25,448 bases of DNA, from assembly GCA_965660635.1 (NCBI GenBank), contig CBFIAS010000030.1:1-25448 (forward strand). The letters run 5' to 3'. The translations under genes and the position numbers were made by a program. A model generated the notes under the pieces. It saw only the letters and a program-made list of their open reading frames with translations, was not told the DNA's origin and did not search any database. Of this stretch, positions 1 through 7,896 are shown piece by piece (the first letter of the stretch is position 1; the number at the start of each line of letters is the position of its first letter). This DNA comes from UBA7374 sp965660635 (lineage in GTDB: Bacteria > Verrucomicrobiota > Verrucomicrobiia > Opitutales > Coraliomargaritaceae).

Positions 1-242
1 TGGTAGTGCACCGGCGAAGCGGGGCAGGCCAGATTGTAGATCTGGTCAACCTCCACCTTGAACGGATCGATCACATCGTGGCGCATCAGTTCAAAATGCG
101 GATGCCCCAGCAGGTGGGCGACGTTCCGCTTGCGGCCAGTGAAATAGTTGTCCAGGCAGATCACCTCGTGACCCTGGTTGATCAGGCGGTCACACAAATG
201 ACTACCGAGAAATCCGGCACCTCCGGTTATAAGCACTCTCAT
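1..242 (-). CDS. UDP-glucuronate decarboxylase-like NAD-dependent epimerase/dehydratase (N-terminal part, cut by window edge)
   Basis: This is the first 80 residues of a short-chain dehydrogenase-type nucleotide-sugar enzyme; the rest lies beyond position 1. The ATG is at 242-240. It opens with a Rossmann strand and the NAD-binding motif GGAGFLGSH (residues 7-15), then LDNYFTGRKRNV, then YNLACPASPVHY near residue 70. That last motif is typical of UDP-xylose synthases, which oxidise and decarboxylate UDP-glucuronate to UDP-xylose in the cytoplasm for surface polysaccharides. The identification rests on these motifs and family knowledge. A related epimerase such as dTDP-glucose 4,6-dehydratase is less likely. 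The catalytic YxxxK is outside the window. The gene is divergent from the helicase gene that starts at 344, so the 101 bp between them should hold both promoters; I see no convincing -35/-10 pair there. Confidence 0.85.
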   Translation of the reverse strand, partial: MRVLITGGAGFLGSHLCDRLINQGHEVICLDNYFTGRKRNVAHLLGHPHFELMRHDVIDPFKVEVDQIYNLACPASPVHY

Positions 243-343
243 GATTCAGAAGACGGGTTGCACTTTACAAAAAACCGCAGCAAATACCGTTACCCGACGG
301 ATGAAAACCACAATCTCTGCAAATTTCCTGCAAACCGGACGCC

Positions 344-2683
344 ATGCGCATTGACCCTGAGACGGCCACCGTCCACCTCAGCGTAGGCGAACTGGCCACA
401 TTCCGCCGCTCCGCTCCCGCCACTGCAAGGCCCAGCGGGCCCTGGCGGGCCGCGCTCGGCCAGCGCTGGCACGAAGAAGCCCGCGCCCAATGCCAAGCCA
501 TCCACCCCGAAGCCAGATTCGAAGTCCCCGTCGAGGCCGTCTGGCGGCACCGGCGATGGAGCTTCCGGCTCAAGGGACGGATCGACCAAATCCTCCCGGA
601 AAAAGTGGGCGGCTGGCTCATCCGCGAAGTCAAGACCGTCCGCACCCCCCTTCCCGCCAACAAGTCCGCTCTCCTCGCGGAACACCCCGCACACTTTGCC
701 CAGGCCGCCGCCTATCTCGCACTCCTGCGACTCGAGACAGAGTACTGCGACCAACCGCTCCGAGCTCAACTGCAACTCATCAACATCGACGACGGCACCC
801 TCCAGAACATCGACCTGGACGAACACGACCCGGCACGCTTCGAAGAACAACTCGACGCCCTGCTCCCCTACCTGGAAGACTGCCGCGCCGCCTCCAGGCG
901 TCTCCATAAATTAAAGATCCGGCCGGCCTTCGAAAAGCTCCGCCCCGGACAGTCCGACCTCCTCCAGCGCCTCGAAGCCGCCTCTTCCGAATCCGGCATC
1001 ACCCTTCTCCAGGCGCCCACCGGATTCGGAAAAACCGGAATCGCCCTGCAACACACCCTCGAAAAAATGCAGTCCGGGCACTGCCAGCGCATCCTTTACC
1101 TGACCAGCAAGGCTACCGGCCAGTGGCAGGCTATCCGGCAGATACAACACATGACGGGAAGCAACCTGCGCCACATCCGCATGCGCAACCGCGCCGAGCA
1201 CCGCATCGACACCCCCGCCCACACCTGCACCGCCGATAGCCGCTGCGACCACGACACCGAGATTGCCTGGCAAGCCGCCGACATCCATCCGCCCGACCTC
1301 TTTACCGATGGCACCTTCGCCATTGAAACAGCCAAACGCACCGGTGCCAGGACCGGCCTCTGCCCCTACGCCCTGACCCGCGCCTGCCTGCCCTTCGCTG
1401 AAATCTGGATCGCCGACACCAACTACCTCTTCGCACCCGCCGTGCGCGGCGTCTTTGAATCCGCCACCGGCTTCAACCCCGCCACCACCCACCTCATCAT
1501 TGACGAGGCCCACAACCTGCCCACCCGCGCTGCCGACGCCCTCGGCACCGACTTGCCCGAGGCCGAACTCCTCTTCGCCATCGACGCGCTAGCCGATGCC
1601 GGTGCCACCCGGCGGCTCCTCTCCGTCGGCCGCGAGCTGGCCAGCCGCATCGCCGCCATCCCCGGCACTGGCCCGATCAACCCCAATACCCGCTACATCC
1701 TGCTCGACCTCTGCGAAGACTTCCACCGCTGCCTTCAGGAACAACGCCTCGACTACGCCGCCGTCCAGCCCTTTGCCCTTGAGCTCGCCTGGCGCGTCGG
1801 TGAAACCGCCCGCCACCTGGCCGAACCGGATCATCAATACCTCCACTGGATCCCCGCCAAAGGAATCCTCCGCAGCACCTGCCTCGACGCCTCCGGCTGG
1901 ATCGAGCAATGCCTACGCGGCTTCGGCGAAGTTCTCCTCATGTCTGCCACCCTCGAGCCCGCCTCCGAATTCACCCAGGCCTGCGGTCTCGCCGGCAAGC
2001 AGCCCGCCATTGCCATTGGCCAGGCCGACTGGCGCGAAAACGCCTACCACGTGGCCATCGACTGCCGCGTCGATACCCGGCTGAAGCACCGCGACCGCCA
2101 CTACCAGACCACCGCCGCCACTGCCGCCCTCCTTACCGCACACTCCCCGGGTCAGCCTGTCGTCCTCTTCTTTGCCTCCTATCAATACGCCGAAGCCGTC
2201 AAAACCTACCTCGAAGCCCTTGAACCCGGCCTCCGCCTCGCCCTGCAAAAACGCGGCGCCAGCCAGCAAGAACAAGCTGACTTCATTGAGCACAGCCTCC
2301 TCAGCGCAGATGTCCTCTTTCTCATCCTAGGCTCCAGCTACGCCGAAGGCATCGACCAACTCGGCGGACGCGTCAACACAGCCATGGTCATCGGCCCCGC
2401 CCTGCCCGAAGTCAACGCTGTCCAACAGGCCCGGATAGACGCCCATCCATCCACCACCCGCGAAGAAGCCTTCCGCGACGTCTACATCCTCCCCGCCATG
2501 CGCCGCATCCATCAGGCCCTCGGCCGACTCGTCCGCGCACCAGGCCAAAGCGCCCGTGTCCTGCTCCACGGAAAACGCTTCGCAGAGCCAGCCTACTCCA
2601 GGAAACTCGCCCCCGAATACCAAACCGACCGGCAGATTCAAAAAAACGAGGATCTCCTGGCTTGGCTCGAAGAGAGCGGATAA
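344..2683 (+). CDS. PD-(D/E)XK nuclease fused to an XPD/DinG-type Fe-S superfamily 2 DNA helicase
   Basis: A 779-residue two-part protein. The N-terminal part (about 1-190) looks like a Cas4/RecB-type nuclease: GRID with D81, then REVK with E95 and K97, then QAAAYL (Q120, Y124), matching the D...ExK and QxxxY pattern of the RecB nuclease class. The C-terminal part is an XPD/Rad3/DinG-type helicase: Walker A APTGFGKT (224-231), four cysteines C295, C301, C340 and C348 placed where these helicases bind a 4Fe-4S cluster, the DEAH box IIDEAHNLP (385-393), a motif V-like SSYAEGIDQLGG, and motif VI QALGRLVRAP near the C-terminus. The expected role is ATP-driven 5'-3' unwinding of DNA coupled to cleavage, in repair or replication-fork processing; this is inferred from the families. 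The ATG at 344 keeps the domain complete. It stands alone on the strand with no helper gene next to it. Confidence 0.88.
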   Translation: MRIDPETATVHLSVGELATFRRSAPATARPSGPWRAALGQRWHEEARAQCQAIHPEARFEVPVEAVWRHRRWSFRLKGRIDQILPEKVGGWLIREVKTVRTPLPANKSALLAEHPAHFAQAAAYLALLRLETEYCDQPLRAQLQLINIDDGTLQNIDLDEHDPARFEEQLDALLPYLEDCRAASRRLHKLKIRPAFEKLRPGQSDLLQRLEAASSESGITLLQAPTGFGKTGIALQHTLEKMQSGHCQRILYLTSKATGQWQAIRQIQHMTGSNLRHIRMRNRAEHRIDTPAHTCTADSRCDHDTEIAWQAADIHPPDLFTDGTFAIETAKRTGARTGLCPYALTRACLPFAEIWIADTNYLFAPAVRGVFESATGFNPATTHLIIDEAHNLPTRAADALGTDLPEAELLFAIDALADAGATRRLLSVGRELASRIAAIPGTGPINPNTRYILLDLCEDFHRCLQEQRLDYAAVQPFALELAWRVGETARHLAEPDHQYLHWIPAKGILRSTCLDASGWIEQCLRGFGEVLLMSATLEPASEFTQACGLAGKQPAIAIGQADWRENAYHVAIDCRVDTRLKHRDRHYQTTAATAALLTAHSPGQPVVLFFASYQYAEAVKTYLEALEPGLRLALQKRGASQQEQADFIEHSLLSADVLFLILGSSYAEGIDQLGGRVNTAMVIGPALPEVNAVQQARIDAHPSTTREEAFRDVYILPAMRRIHQALGRLVRAPGQSARVLLHGKRFAEPAYSRKLAPEYQTDRQIQKNEDLLAWLEESG

Positions 2684-3021
2684 AAAACCGGGAGAACCTC
2701 GAACCTCAAACATCGAGGGAAAGGCTCTCTACCTCCGGTCCTCCGTGTTTCCATGCTGCTTTTTGGCCTGAGCCTTCTCCGCTCGCCTACTCTCATACCG
2801 TCGACGTTAGACGTTCAATCTTCTACGGCTTAGGGCTGCTACGCGGGAAACTCATTGAATAGTGAAAGCCCTTCACCTCTCTGCTTGAGAGTCCTTCCTC
2901 TTTTCCAGATTTCTCAATTCTACACATCGGTGTTCTATATTCTACCCATCCAAAGAGAGTTGGCCCGGCACGAGCCCTTTACCGCCTTTACGCCAAGCTT
3001 TGTTTGCCTAGGTTGGCGGGA
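2684..3021 (+). other. Gene-free spacer between helicase and transporter genes
   Basis: I find no supported gene, tRNA or clear terminator here. The stretch contains short near-repeats around cgtcgacgttagacgttc (about 2799-2816) of the sort seen as degenerate intergenic filler. Short open frames across it lack family motifs. Confidence 0.5.
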
Positions 3022-4002
3022 ATGCAGGTATTTGCGCAGCGGTACGGTTTTCTCGCCGGTCTGGTCGGGGCAGTTCTGGCAGGAATCTTCCTCCCGCTCC
3101 CGGGCCGCGGCAACACTACTTCTCTTGCCGACTGGCTGCCCTTGGTCGGCGTCTGGCTGGTCTTCTTCCGGCAGGGCATTTCCCTGCCCACCCGGGAACT
3201 CGCAGCGGGAAGGGATCCCCTGCGGCTGCACGCCTTTGTCCTGGGCTGGAACTTCCTCCTCTTCCCCCTGGCCACTGCTGGACTGCTTCTCCTCGCCGGC
3301 GCCTGGGCCGGGCCGGAACTGCGGATGGGCTTCCGCCTCCTCTCCATCATGCCGACGACCATCGCCTCAGCCATCGCACTGACTACGGCCTCCGGCGGCA
3401 ACACGGCTAACGCCATCTTCTCCACCGTCTACTCAAACCTCTTCGCCGTAGTCTGGGTGCCCCTGGCCAGCCTTTTGTATCTTTCGCTCTCCGGCGGCCC
3501 GCAACCGGGCCTTGTGGAAATGCTCACCAAGCTCGGGCTCCTCATCGCCCTGCCCCTCTTCCTCGGACAAGTCGCCCGGCGCGCCCTTCCCGGACCGGCA
3601 AACCGGCTCTCCGCCAGCACTCCATGGTTCTGCCCGATGGTCATCCTCCTGCTGGTCTACGAGGCCTTTTCGGAAAGCGTGCAATCCGGTGGACTGGCGG
3701 CGCTGCCGTTCAAGGATCTAGCCGGAGCCACCACCCTGTCCAGCGCACTGCTCCTGCTGGTCAGCGGGCTGGCCTGGTGGAGCGCAGGCCAGTTGCGGCT
3801 CAGCCGGGAAAGCCGGATTGCCGCGTTTTATTGCGCCAGCCAAAAGTCGCTGGCCACCGGCCTGCCTCTGGCCACAACCGTCATCGCAGCATCCGGGCGA
3901 GCGGAAGACACCGCCCTGCTCTTGCTCCCCATGCTGCTCTTTCATCCCATGCAACTCCTGCTTGCCGGCCTCCTTCAGGTACTGCCCCGCAAAAAAAACT
4001 GA
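3022..4002 (+). CDS. SBF-like (bile acid:sodium symporter type 7) membrane transporter
   Basis: A 326-residue, almost uniformly hydrophobic protein with about nine or ten likely membrane segments. It resembles the SBF-like group within the BASS/bile acid:sodium symporter superfamily. The best signature is the stretch SIMPTTIASAIALTTASG followed by GNTANAIF, equivalent to the PTT...GGN crossover region of this family. Such proteins are inner-membrane, probably sodium-coupled carriers of organic anions; the substrate cannot be read from the sequence. I chose the ATG at 3022 (MQVFAQRYGF), just before the first membrane segment. In-frame TTG codons at 3004 and 3013 could extend it by six or three residues, and no strong ribosome binding site decides the matter. 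It lies 56 bp upstream of the SNF2 gene on the same strand and could share its transcript, but no functional link is evident. Confidence 0.8.
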   Translation: MQVFAQRYGFLAGLVGAVLAGIFLPLPGRGNTTSLADWLPLVGVWLVFFRQGISLPTRELAAGRDPLRLHAFVLGWNFLLFPLATAGLLLLAGAWAGPELRMGFRLLSIMPTTIASAIALTTASGGNTANAIFSTVYSNLFAVVWVPLASLLYLSLSGGPQPGLVEMLTKLGLLIALPLFLGQVARRALPGPANRLSASTPWFCPMVILLLVYEAFSESVQSGGLAALPFKDLAGATTLSSALLLLVSGLAWWSAGQLRLSRESRIAAFYCASQKSLATGLPLATTVIAASGRAEDTALLLLPMLLFHPMQLLLAGLLQVLPRKKN

Positions 4003-4058
4003 AAACCCTTGCGGGCAGACAATGCGATCCAATAGCCTGAGGGGTTATTTCCATCCTC

Positions 4059-6629
4059 ATGCCTGTCCGTCAAACCAGTCGTGTCTACAACCCGCTCGCT
4101 CTCGAGACCTGGTTCGAGAACGTTGCCTTCGATTGGGAAGCCTCCTTTAGTGGCGAAGCCCTTCAGGAAGGACGCGAAATCTACCGCGACGGCCTGATCT
4201 CCGGCCTCGAACTCGGCCCCGAAGAGGCCATCGTCCATTGCTCGTTCGACCGCAAAAACACCTGCTACTCCGTAATTGAGTGGGGCGCGACCGGTCCCTC
4301 GGTGCGTTCCTCCACCGAAGACAATCAAAAAGGCCGCGCGGTCGCGGTTGCCGGACTCTACGAAATCGAGGAACTGATCGCCGATGAGATCCCCGCTCTG
4401 CCTCAATTGCCAACCCGCAAACCTGCCCGGAAAGAAGAGAACAACGCGACCGGGCCACGAACGGAAGCAGATATGGAAAAACCGCTGCCCGCGCAGCCGG
4501 TCGATACGGCAGAGGCCCCTCCGGTCGAGGCGGAGCAACACCCGCTCCGCCCCCGCTTCGAAGGCGTGCCCTCGGGCCTTCGCCTCGCCGCCGACTGGAT
4601 CCTTGCCGACCAGAAGCGGGAACCGGCCCTGCAGGAAGATCCGGACAAGGAATTAACGGAAGGACAGCGCGAGGCGCTTGTCCGCCTGACCGGGCTGGCC
4701 CGCCAGGCCGGCTTCGCTTACCGCAGCAAACGCCGGGATTTTTTCCTCGAAGACGCCGAGCAGATCGCCGCCTTCCTCGCGCGCGGACTCAGCCCATGGA
4801 GGGATGCATTCGGCGAGGTGGAGTTGGACGCCGAGGCCGGGCGCATGGCAAAAGGCGTGCGGCAAGTCGAACTGGTTGGCCGAATGGAGCGTGCCGGAAC
4901 TGACCGGGTGCGGCTGGACTGGCGCTTCCGGGCAGGCCAAGACTGGCTGGGCACAGATGCTGCCGCGCGTCTTGCCAGGGCCGGGCAAGGTGCCCACGTG
5001 GTCAAAGGCCATGGCCTCGTGCGAATCAACAGCGAACAGTCAGAGACCCTTGCGGACTGGCGTGCAGGCTCTGCCGAAGGAGACGCCACCTGGCCCCGCT
5101 ACATGGTGTTTTCCCTCTTCGGTGAACGCGGCGCGAAACTCGACATGGACGGCGAACTGCAAGACTGGCGCGCCTCGCTGGAGGAAGCCGGGCAGCCGGC
5201 CGGCACCCTGGAGCTTCCGGAATTCCTTCGTTCCTATCAGGCATTCGGTGTTTCCTGGCTGGCCAACCTGCGCCGCCACACCTGTCACGGCCTCCTCGCC
5301 GACGAGATGGGGCTGGGCAAGACCCTGCAGATCCTCACCCTACTGCATGCCAGCCCGGTCGCGGGCAAGCACAGCCTGATCGTCTGCCCGGCCAGCGTGA
5401 TCCCTGTCTGGCAGGGCGAAGCCAGGCGCTGGTATCCCGGCCTTGCTACTCGTGTCCTCGGCAGCGGCAACGTCTTCGAGCAGGGAGTCAACGGCGCGGG
5501 CACGACCCTCTGGATCGCCAGCTACTCACAGTTGCGCCGCCACAAACATCTCCTCGACAAGATTGAGTTTGGCTACGCCGTGCTCGACGAGGCCCAGCAG
5601 ATCAAGAACCCCGAGGCCAAGGTTACACAGGCCTGCTGCTCCATCCAGGCGGAATGCCGCATCGCCCTTACCGGCACCCCGGTCGAGAACCGCCTGCTCG
5701 ACCTCTGGACGCTCTTCCGCTTCCTTATGCCCGGACTGCTCGGCCCGCGCAAACGCTTTGAGGCGTCAACCAAGGAGGCCCATCCGGAGAGGCGCGAAGC
5801 CTTTGAAAAACGCCTGCGCCAGCAAGTCGCCCCCTTCCTGCTTCGTCGCCTCAAGGAAAACGTCAGCCGAGAACTCCCGCCCAAGATGGAGATCGACCTG
5901 GTCTGCCCGATCACCGAACGCCAGCGGCAGGCCTACGACGGCCTCCTGGCCAAAGGACGCGAGGAGATGGGCGACGATTTTGCGGAAGCCGCGCAGGAGC
6001 AGACGATGAATTTCCTCTCCCTCCTCACAAGGCTGCGCCAAGCCTGCTGCGATCCCGGGCTCCTTCCCGGAATGGACTCGGAACCTGCCGTCGAGCAAAG
6101 CGGCAAGGTGCAGGCCCTGATGCACCACTTGGAAGAAGCCCTGCAGCAGGACGGCAAACGCAAGGTCGTCGTCTTCAGCCAATTCGTGCAGTTGCTCAAC
6201 CGGCTCAAGCCGCACATTGCCGAACGCTTTCCCAAAGCTGCCCTGCTCGAACTGACCGGACGCACCCGCGACCGCGCCAAACCGGTCGAACAATTCCAAA
6301 ACGGGGACGGCCCGGCCATCATGCTGGTCAGCCTCCGGGCAGGCGGCACCGGCATCACCCTGCATGCCGCCGACTACGTGTTCCTGCTCGACCCCTGGTG
6401 GAATCCAGCAGTGGAGAACCAGGCGATCGACCGCGTGCACCGCATCGGGCAACAAAAGCAGGTCTTCGTTTACCGCATGATCACCCAGGGCACGGTGGAA
6501 GAACGCATCCAGCAATTAAAGCGGGAGAAGCGGGAACTCTTCGAGAGCACCCTCGGCGGGCTGGGCGAAGCCGGGGACTTGCAGGCGCAGGTGGGCGATC
6601 TGGAGGAACTGGCGCGCTTGCTGGCTTAA
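4059..6629 (+). CDS. SNF2-family DNA-dependent ATPase/helicase with a degenerate SWIM-like N-terminus
   Basis: An 856-residue Swi2/Snf2-type superfamily 2 ATPase. Visible motifs in order: I DEMGLGKT (415-422), Ia VCPASVIPVW, II LDEAQQIKNP (DEAQ at 510-513), III LTGTPVENRL, then the second RecA lobe with VVFSQF, SLRAGGTGITLHAAD and VI AIDRVHRIGQ, followed by FVYRMITQGTVEERI. These proteins use ATP to move along double-stranded DNA and displace bound proteins; the bacterial target is unknown. The first ~110 residues have the layout that surrounds a SWIM zinc finger (GEALQEGREIYRDG, then Y-V-I, then VRSST), but the CxC...CxH ligands are absent. A low-complexity linker (about 112-165) joins it to a middle domain I do not recognise. 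The ATG at 4059 has a possible ribosome binding site, gagggg, at 4039-4044, spaced rather far. Confidence 0.9.
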   Translation: MPVRQTSRVYNPLALETWFENVAFDWEASFSGEALQEGREIYRDGLISGLELGPEEAIVHCSFDRKNTCYSVIEWGATGPSVRSSTEDNQKGRAVAVAGLYEIEELIADEIPALPQLPTRKPARKEENNATGPRTEADMEKPLPAQPVDTAEAPPVEAEQHPLRPRFEGVPSGLRLAADWILADQKREPALQEDPDKELTEGQREALVRLTGLARQAGFAYRSKRRDFFLEDAEQIAAFLARGLSPWRDAFGEVELDAEAGRMAKGVRQVELVGRMERAGTDRVRLDWRFRAGQDWLGTDAAARLARAGQGAHVVKGHGLVRINSEQSETLADWRAGSAEGDATWPRYMVFSLFGERGAKLDMDGELQDWRASLEEAGQPAGTLELPEFLRSYQAFGVSWLANLRRHTCHGLLADEMGLGKTLQILTLLHASPVAGKHSLIVCPASVIPVWQGEARRWYPGLATRVLGSGNVFEQGVNGAGTTLWIASYSQLRRHKHLLDKIEFGYAVLDEAQQIKNPEAKVTQACCSIQAECRIALTGTPVENRLLDLWTLFRFLMPGLLGPRKRFEASTKEAHPERREAFEKRLRQQVAPFLLRRLKENVSRELPPKMEIDLVCPITERQRQAYDGLLAKGREEMGDDFAEAAQEQTMNFLSLLTRLRQACCDPGLLPGMDSEPAVEQSGKVQALMHHLEEALQQDGKRKVVVFSQFVQLLNRLKPHIAERFPKAALLELTGRTRDRAKPVEQFQNGDGPAIMLVSLRAGGTGITLHAADYVFLLDPWWNPAVENQAIDRVHRIGQQKQVFVYRMITQGTVEERIQQLKREKRELFESTLGGLGEAGDLQAQVGDLEELARLLA

Positions 6630-6887
6630 AGAGACCTGCGTAGAAATGGGATCATGTCATTACCTTTGTGGTTAGCTCTCAACTGCCTTCCTGAACGCGG
6701 CTATAGATTGGCCGACTGTACTTGATCTGCCCATATTGACTTATTTGGAGTCGTCAAAAGTGAGGGGGGGGGAGATTACAAGTGGTTCAAACACACAGGA
6801 TTACAATTTTCCGGTGAACAAGCATAAGGCAGCTTCGTTTAGCCCGAATATCGCACAACTGTCAGATTACATCGTGACTACCTCAGA
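6630..6887. other. AT-richer spacer at left edge of islet
   Basis: No gene is supported here. It separates the SNF2 stop from the stop of the antitoxin gene on the other strand and marks a drop in GC. It contains a run of nine G at 6764-6772, outside any gene I support. Confidence 0.5.
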
Positions 6888-7220
6888 TCAAGCCGTTGCC
6901 AGTGACGTCTTCGTGCTCTTTCCACGTCTTGATTTAGCAGTCGGTTCACGCAATTCAATCACCAGTTCTTTACCGAGTGCTTGGGCCACCTTTCGAAGTG
7001 TTGAGACTCGTGCATCGCTGGCTTGGTTTTCCAATCTTGAGATAACGGACTTCTTAGTATGAATGGCCGTAGCAAGTTCTTCTTGTGTGACGCCTGCGGT
7101 TTCCCGGGCCTCTTTCAAAAGAACGCCGATCAAAAACTCCTGATAGCCGGAGTCATAGCCTTCAGCGAATTCGGGGTCACGTTGTTTACGTTTTTCAATG
7201 TATTTATCCAGGTCGTCCAT
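6888..7220 (-). CDS. HigA-type antitoxin, XRE-family helix-turn-helix protein
   Basis: A 110-residue protein with a Cro/C1-type helix-turn-helix at about residues 36-90: the core GVTQEELATAIHTKKSVISR, then RLENQASDARVSTLRKVAQALG. This matches antitoxins of the HigBA group, where the antitoxin follows the toxin, neutralises it by binding, and represses the shared promoter. The ATG at 7220 has a good ribosome binding site (aaagga), which overlaps the stop of the toxin frame; the two reading frames are 3 bp apart, implying translational coupling. The C-terminal tail (TAKSRRGKSTKTS) is basic. The antitoxin frame is intact although the toxin is broken, so it may survive as a lone regulator. The surrounding DNA is AT-rich, as expected of a transferred module. 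Confidence 0.85.
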   Translation of the reverse strand: MDDLDKYIEKRKQRDPEFAEGYDSGYQEFLIGVLLKEARETAGVTQEELATAIHTKKSVISRLENQASDARVSTLRKVAQALGKELVIELREPTAKSRRGKSTKTSLATA

Positions 7221-7223
7221 AAT

Positions 7224-7568
7224 TCATCCTTTTCTTGTGAAATAGTCTTTCATTCTTCGCTCCGCTGTTTCGATCTCCTGTTTGGGCGTTTTCTGAGTCT
7301 TTTTTGCAAAACCACTAGTGAGTATAATCAAGTTTTCTCCATCATAAAACCCAAGTAACCGAAACGCGTTACCACCAAACTCAGCCCTTACTTCCCACAG
7401 ACCTGTTCCAACAAGTTTCTTGATTTACTGCGTTGGCGGTCTCGGTAAAGTGCGAACCAAATCAAGAACCCAAGAAACTTTCCGGGCCTGCTTGCCGTCC
7501 AGAGAATCAAAAAAATTCTCCACTGGACAAGAACCGGATTGTTTCTTGTAGAACTCTATTGTTCGCAT
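7224..7568 (-). pseudogene. HigB/RelE-type (Gp49-like) toxin gene interrupted by an in-frame TAA
   Basis: Translating the - strand from the ATG at 7568 gives MRTIEFYKKQSGSCPVENFF and continues to residue 47, then meets TAA at 7427-7425 (codon 48). The same frame resumes with IKKLVGTGLWEVRAEFGGN, then FRLLGFYDGENLIILTSGF, then AKKTQKTPKQEIETAERR, ending at a TGA at 7226-7224. Total span is 115 codons, the usual size for this toxin family. The resumed part matches the family's core pattern, (Y/F)xKKLxGTxGLWE(I/V)R, so the stop falls on the usual aromatic residue; one base change from TAT or TAC would give TAA. HigB-type toxins are ribosome-dependent mRNA endonucleases. With the stop, a 47-residue fragment lacking the catalytic half would be made. 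A sequencing error is the main alternative, since the remaining frame is perfectly kept. Confidence 0.82.
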
Positions 7569-7576
7569 CCGAAAAA

Positions 7577-7594
7577 GTTAGCATATTTGCTAAC
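7577..7594 (-). promoter_or_regulatory. Inverted repeat, probable operator of the toxin-antitoxin operon
   Basis: The sequence gttagcatatttgctaac has perfect 7-bp arms (gttagca / tgctaac) around a 4-bp centre. It ends 9 bp before the toxin ATG on the - strand. XRE antitoxins of this group usually bind such a palindrome over the operon promoter. A poor -35-like TTGAAG lies 17 bp before AAATAT, which sits inside the palindrome. Confidence 0.6.
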
Positions 7595-7676
7595 CCAGTC
7601 AAGAGCTTCAAAGGCGGACCACGTCGTACATCTTTGAAATCATTTTTGAAGGATCCAAGAAAAGAGCCTACCTTTA

Positions 7677-7887
7677 TATGACGGAGCTGACACGGAGTTC
7701 CGCCTGAGCTTCTTGGAAGAGATCCCCTGTAAAGATCCGGATAGTGAACACGCGGTCATTTGGGATGGTGGAGCTTCCACCCCGGCGGCACTCATATTAT
7801 GCGAGCGGCGTGTTCAGTTCCCGCAAAATCAAGCGCTCGACTTACGACTCGGGTTCGATGCGTTTTATCTGCACGAACTACCACCCT
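7677..7887 (+). mobile_element. Decayed transposase fragments (IS1182-like, with possible IS630-like pieces)
   Basis: Two reading frames carry transposase-like pieces but neither has a complete gene. From about 7797 to 7887 one frame reads YYASGVFSSRKIKRSTYDSG then SMRFICTNYHP, which I recognise as the N-terminal region of IS1182/IS5-type transposases (YATGVFSSRKIERATYDSVAFRFI...HP). Downstream residues of that family are missing. In the other frame, 7677-7775 reads YDGADTEFRLSFLEEI then DPDSEHAVIWDGGAST, resembling the region before the second catalytic Asp of IS630-type enzymes, and ELPPSPSLNP (about 7869-7898) resembles their LPPYSPELNP motif. No terminal inverted repeats were found. It reads as a scar of nested, eroded insertion sequences. 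The IS1182 match is stronger than the IS630 match; both are from memory of the families. Confidence 0.55.
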
Positions 7888-7896
7888 CTCCTTCTC

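Noticed and set aside
2799..2816. gacgtt-rich near repeats as a regulatory array
   Set aside because: Short, irregular and isolated; looks like degenerate intergenic filler.
6764..6772. Run of nine G as a phase-variation switch
   Set aside because: Not inside or directly before any supported gene.
6736..7062. Open frame on the + strand opposite the antitoxin gene
   Set aside because: The - strand frame has a clear helix-turn-helix and ribosome binding site; the + strand frame has no motif and passes through a run of nine G.
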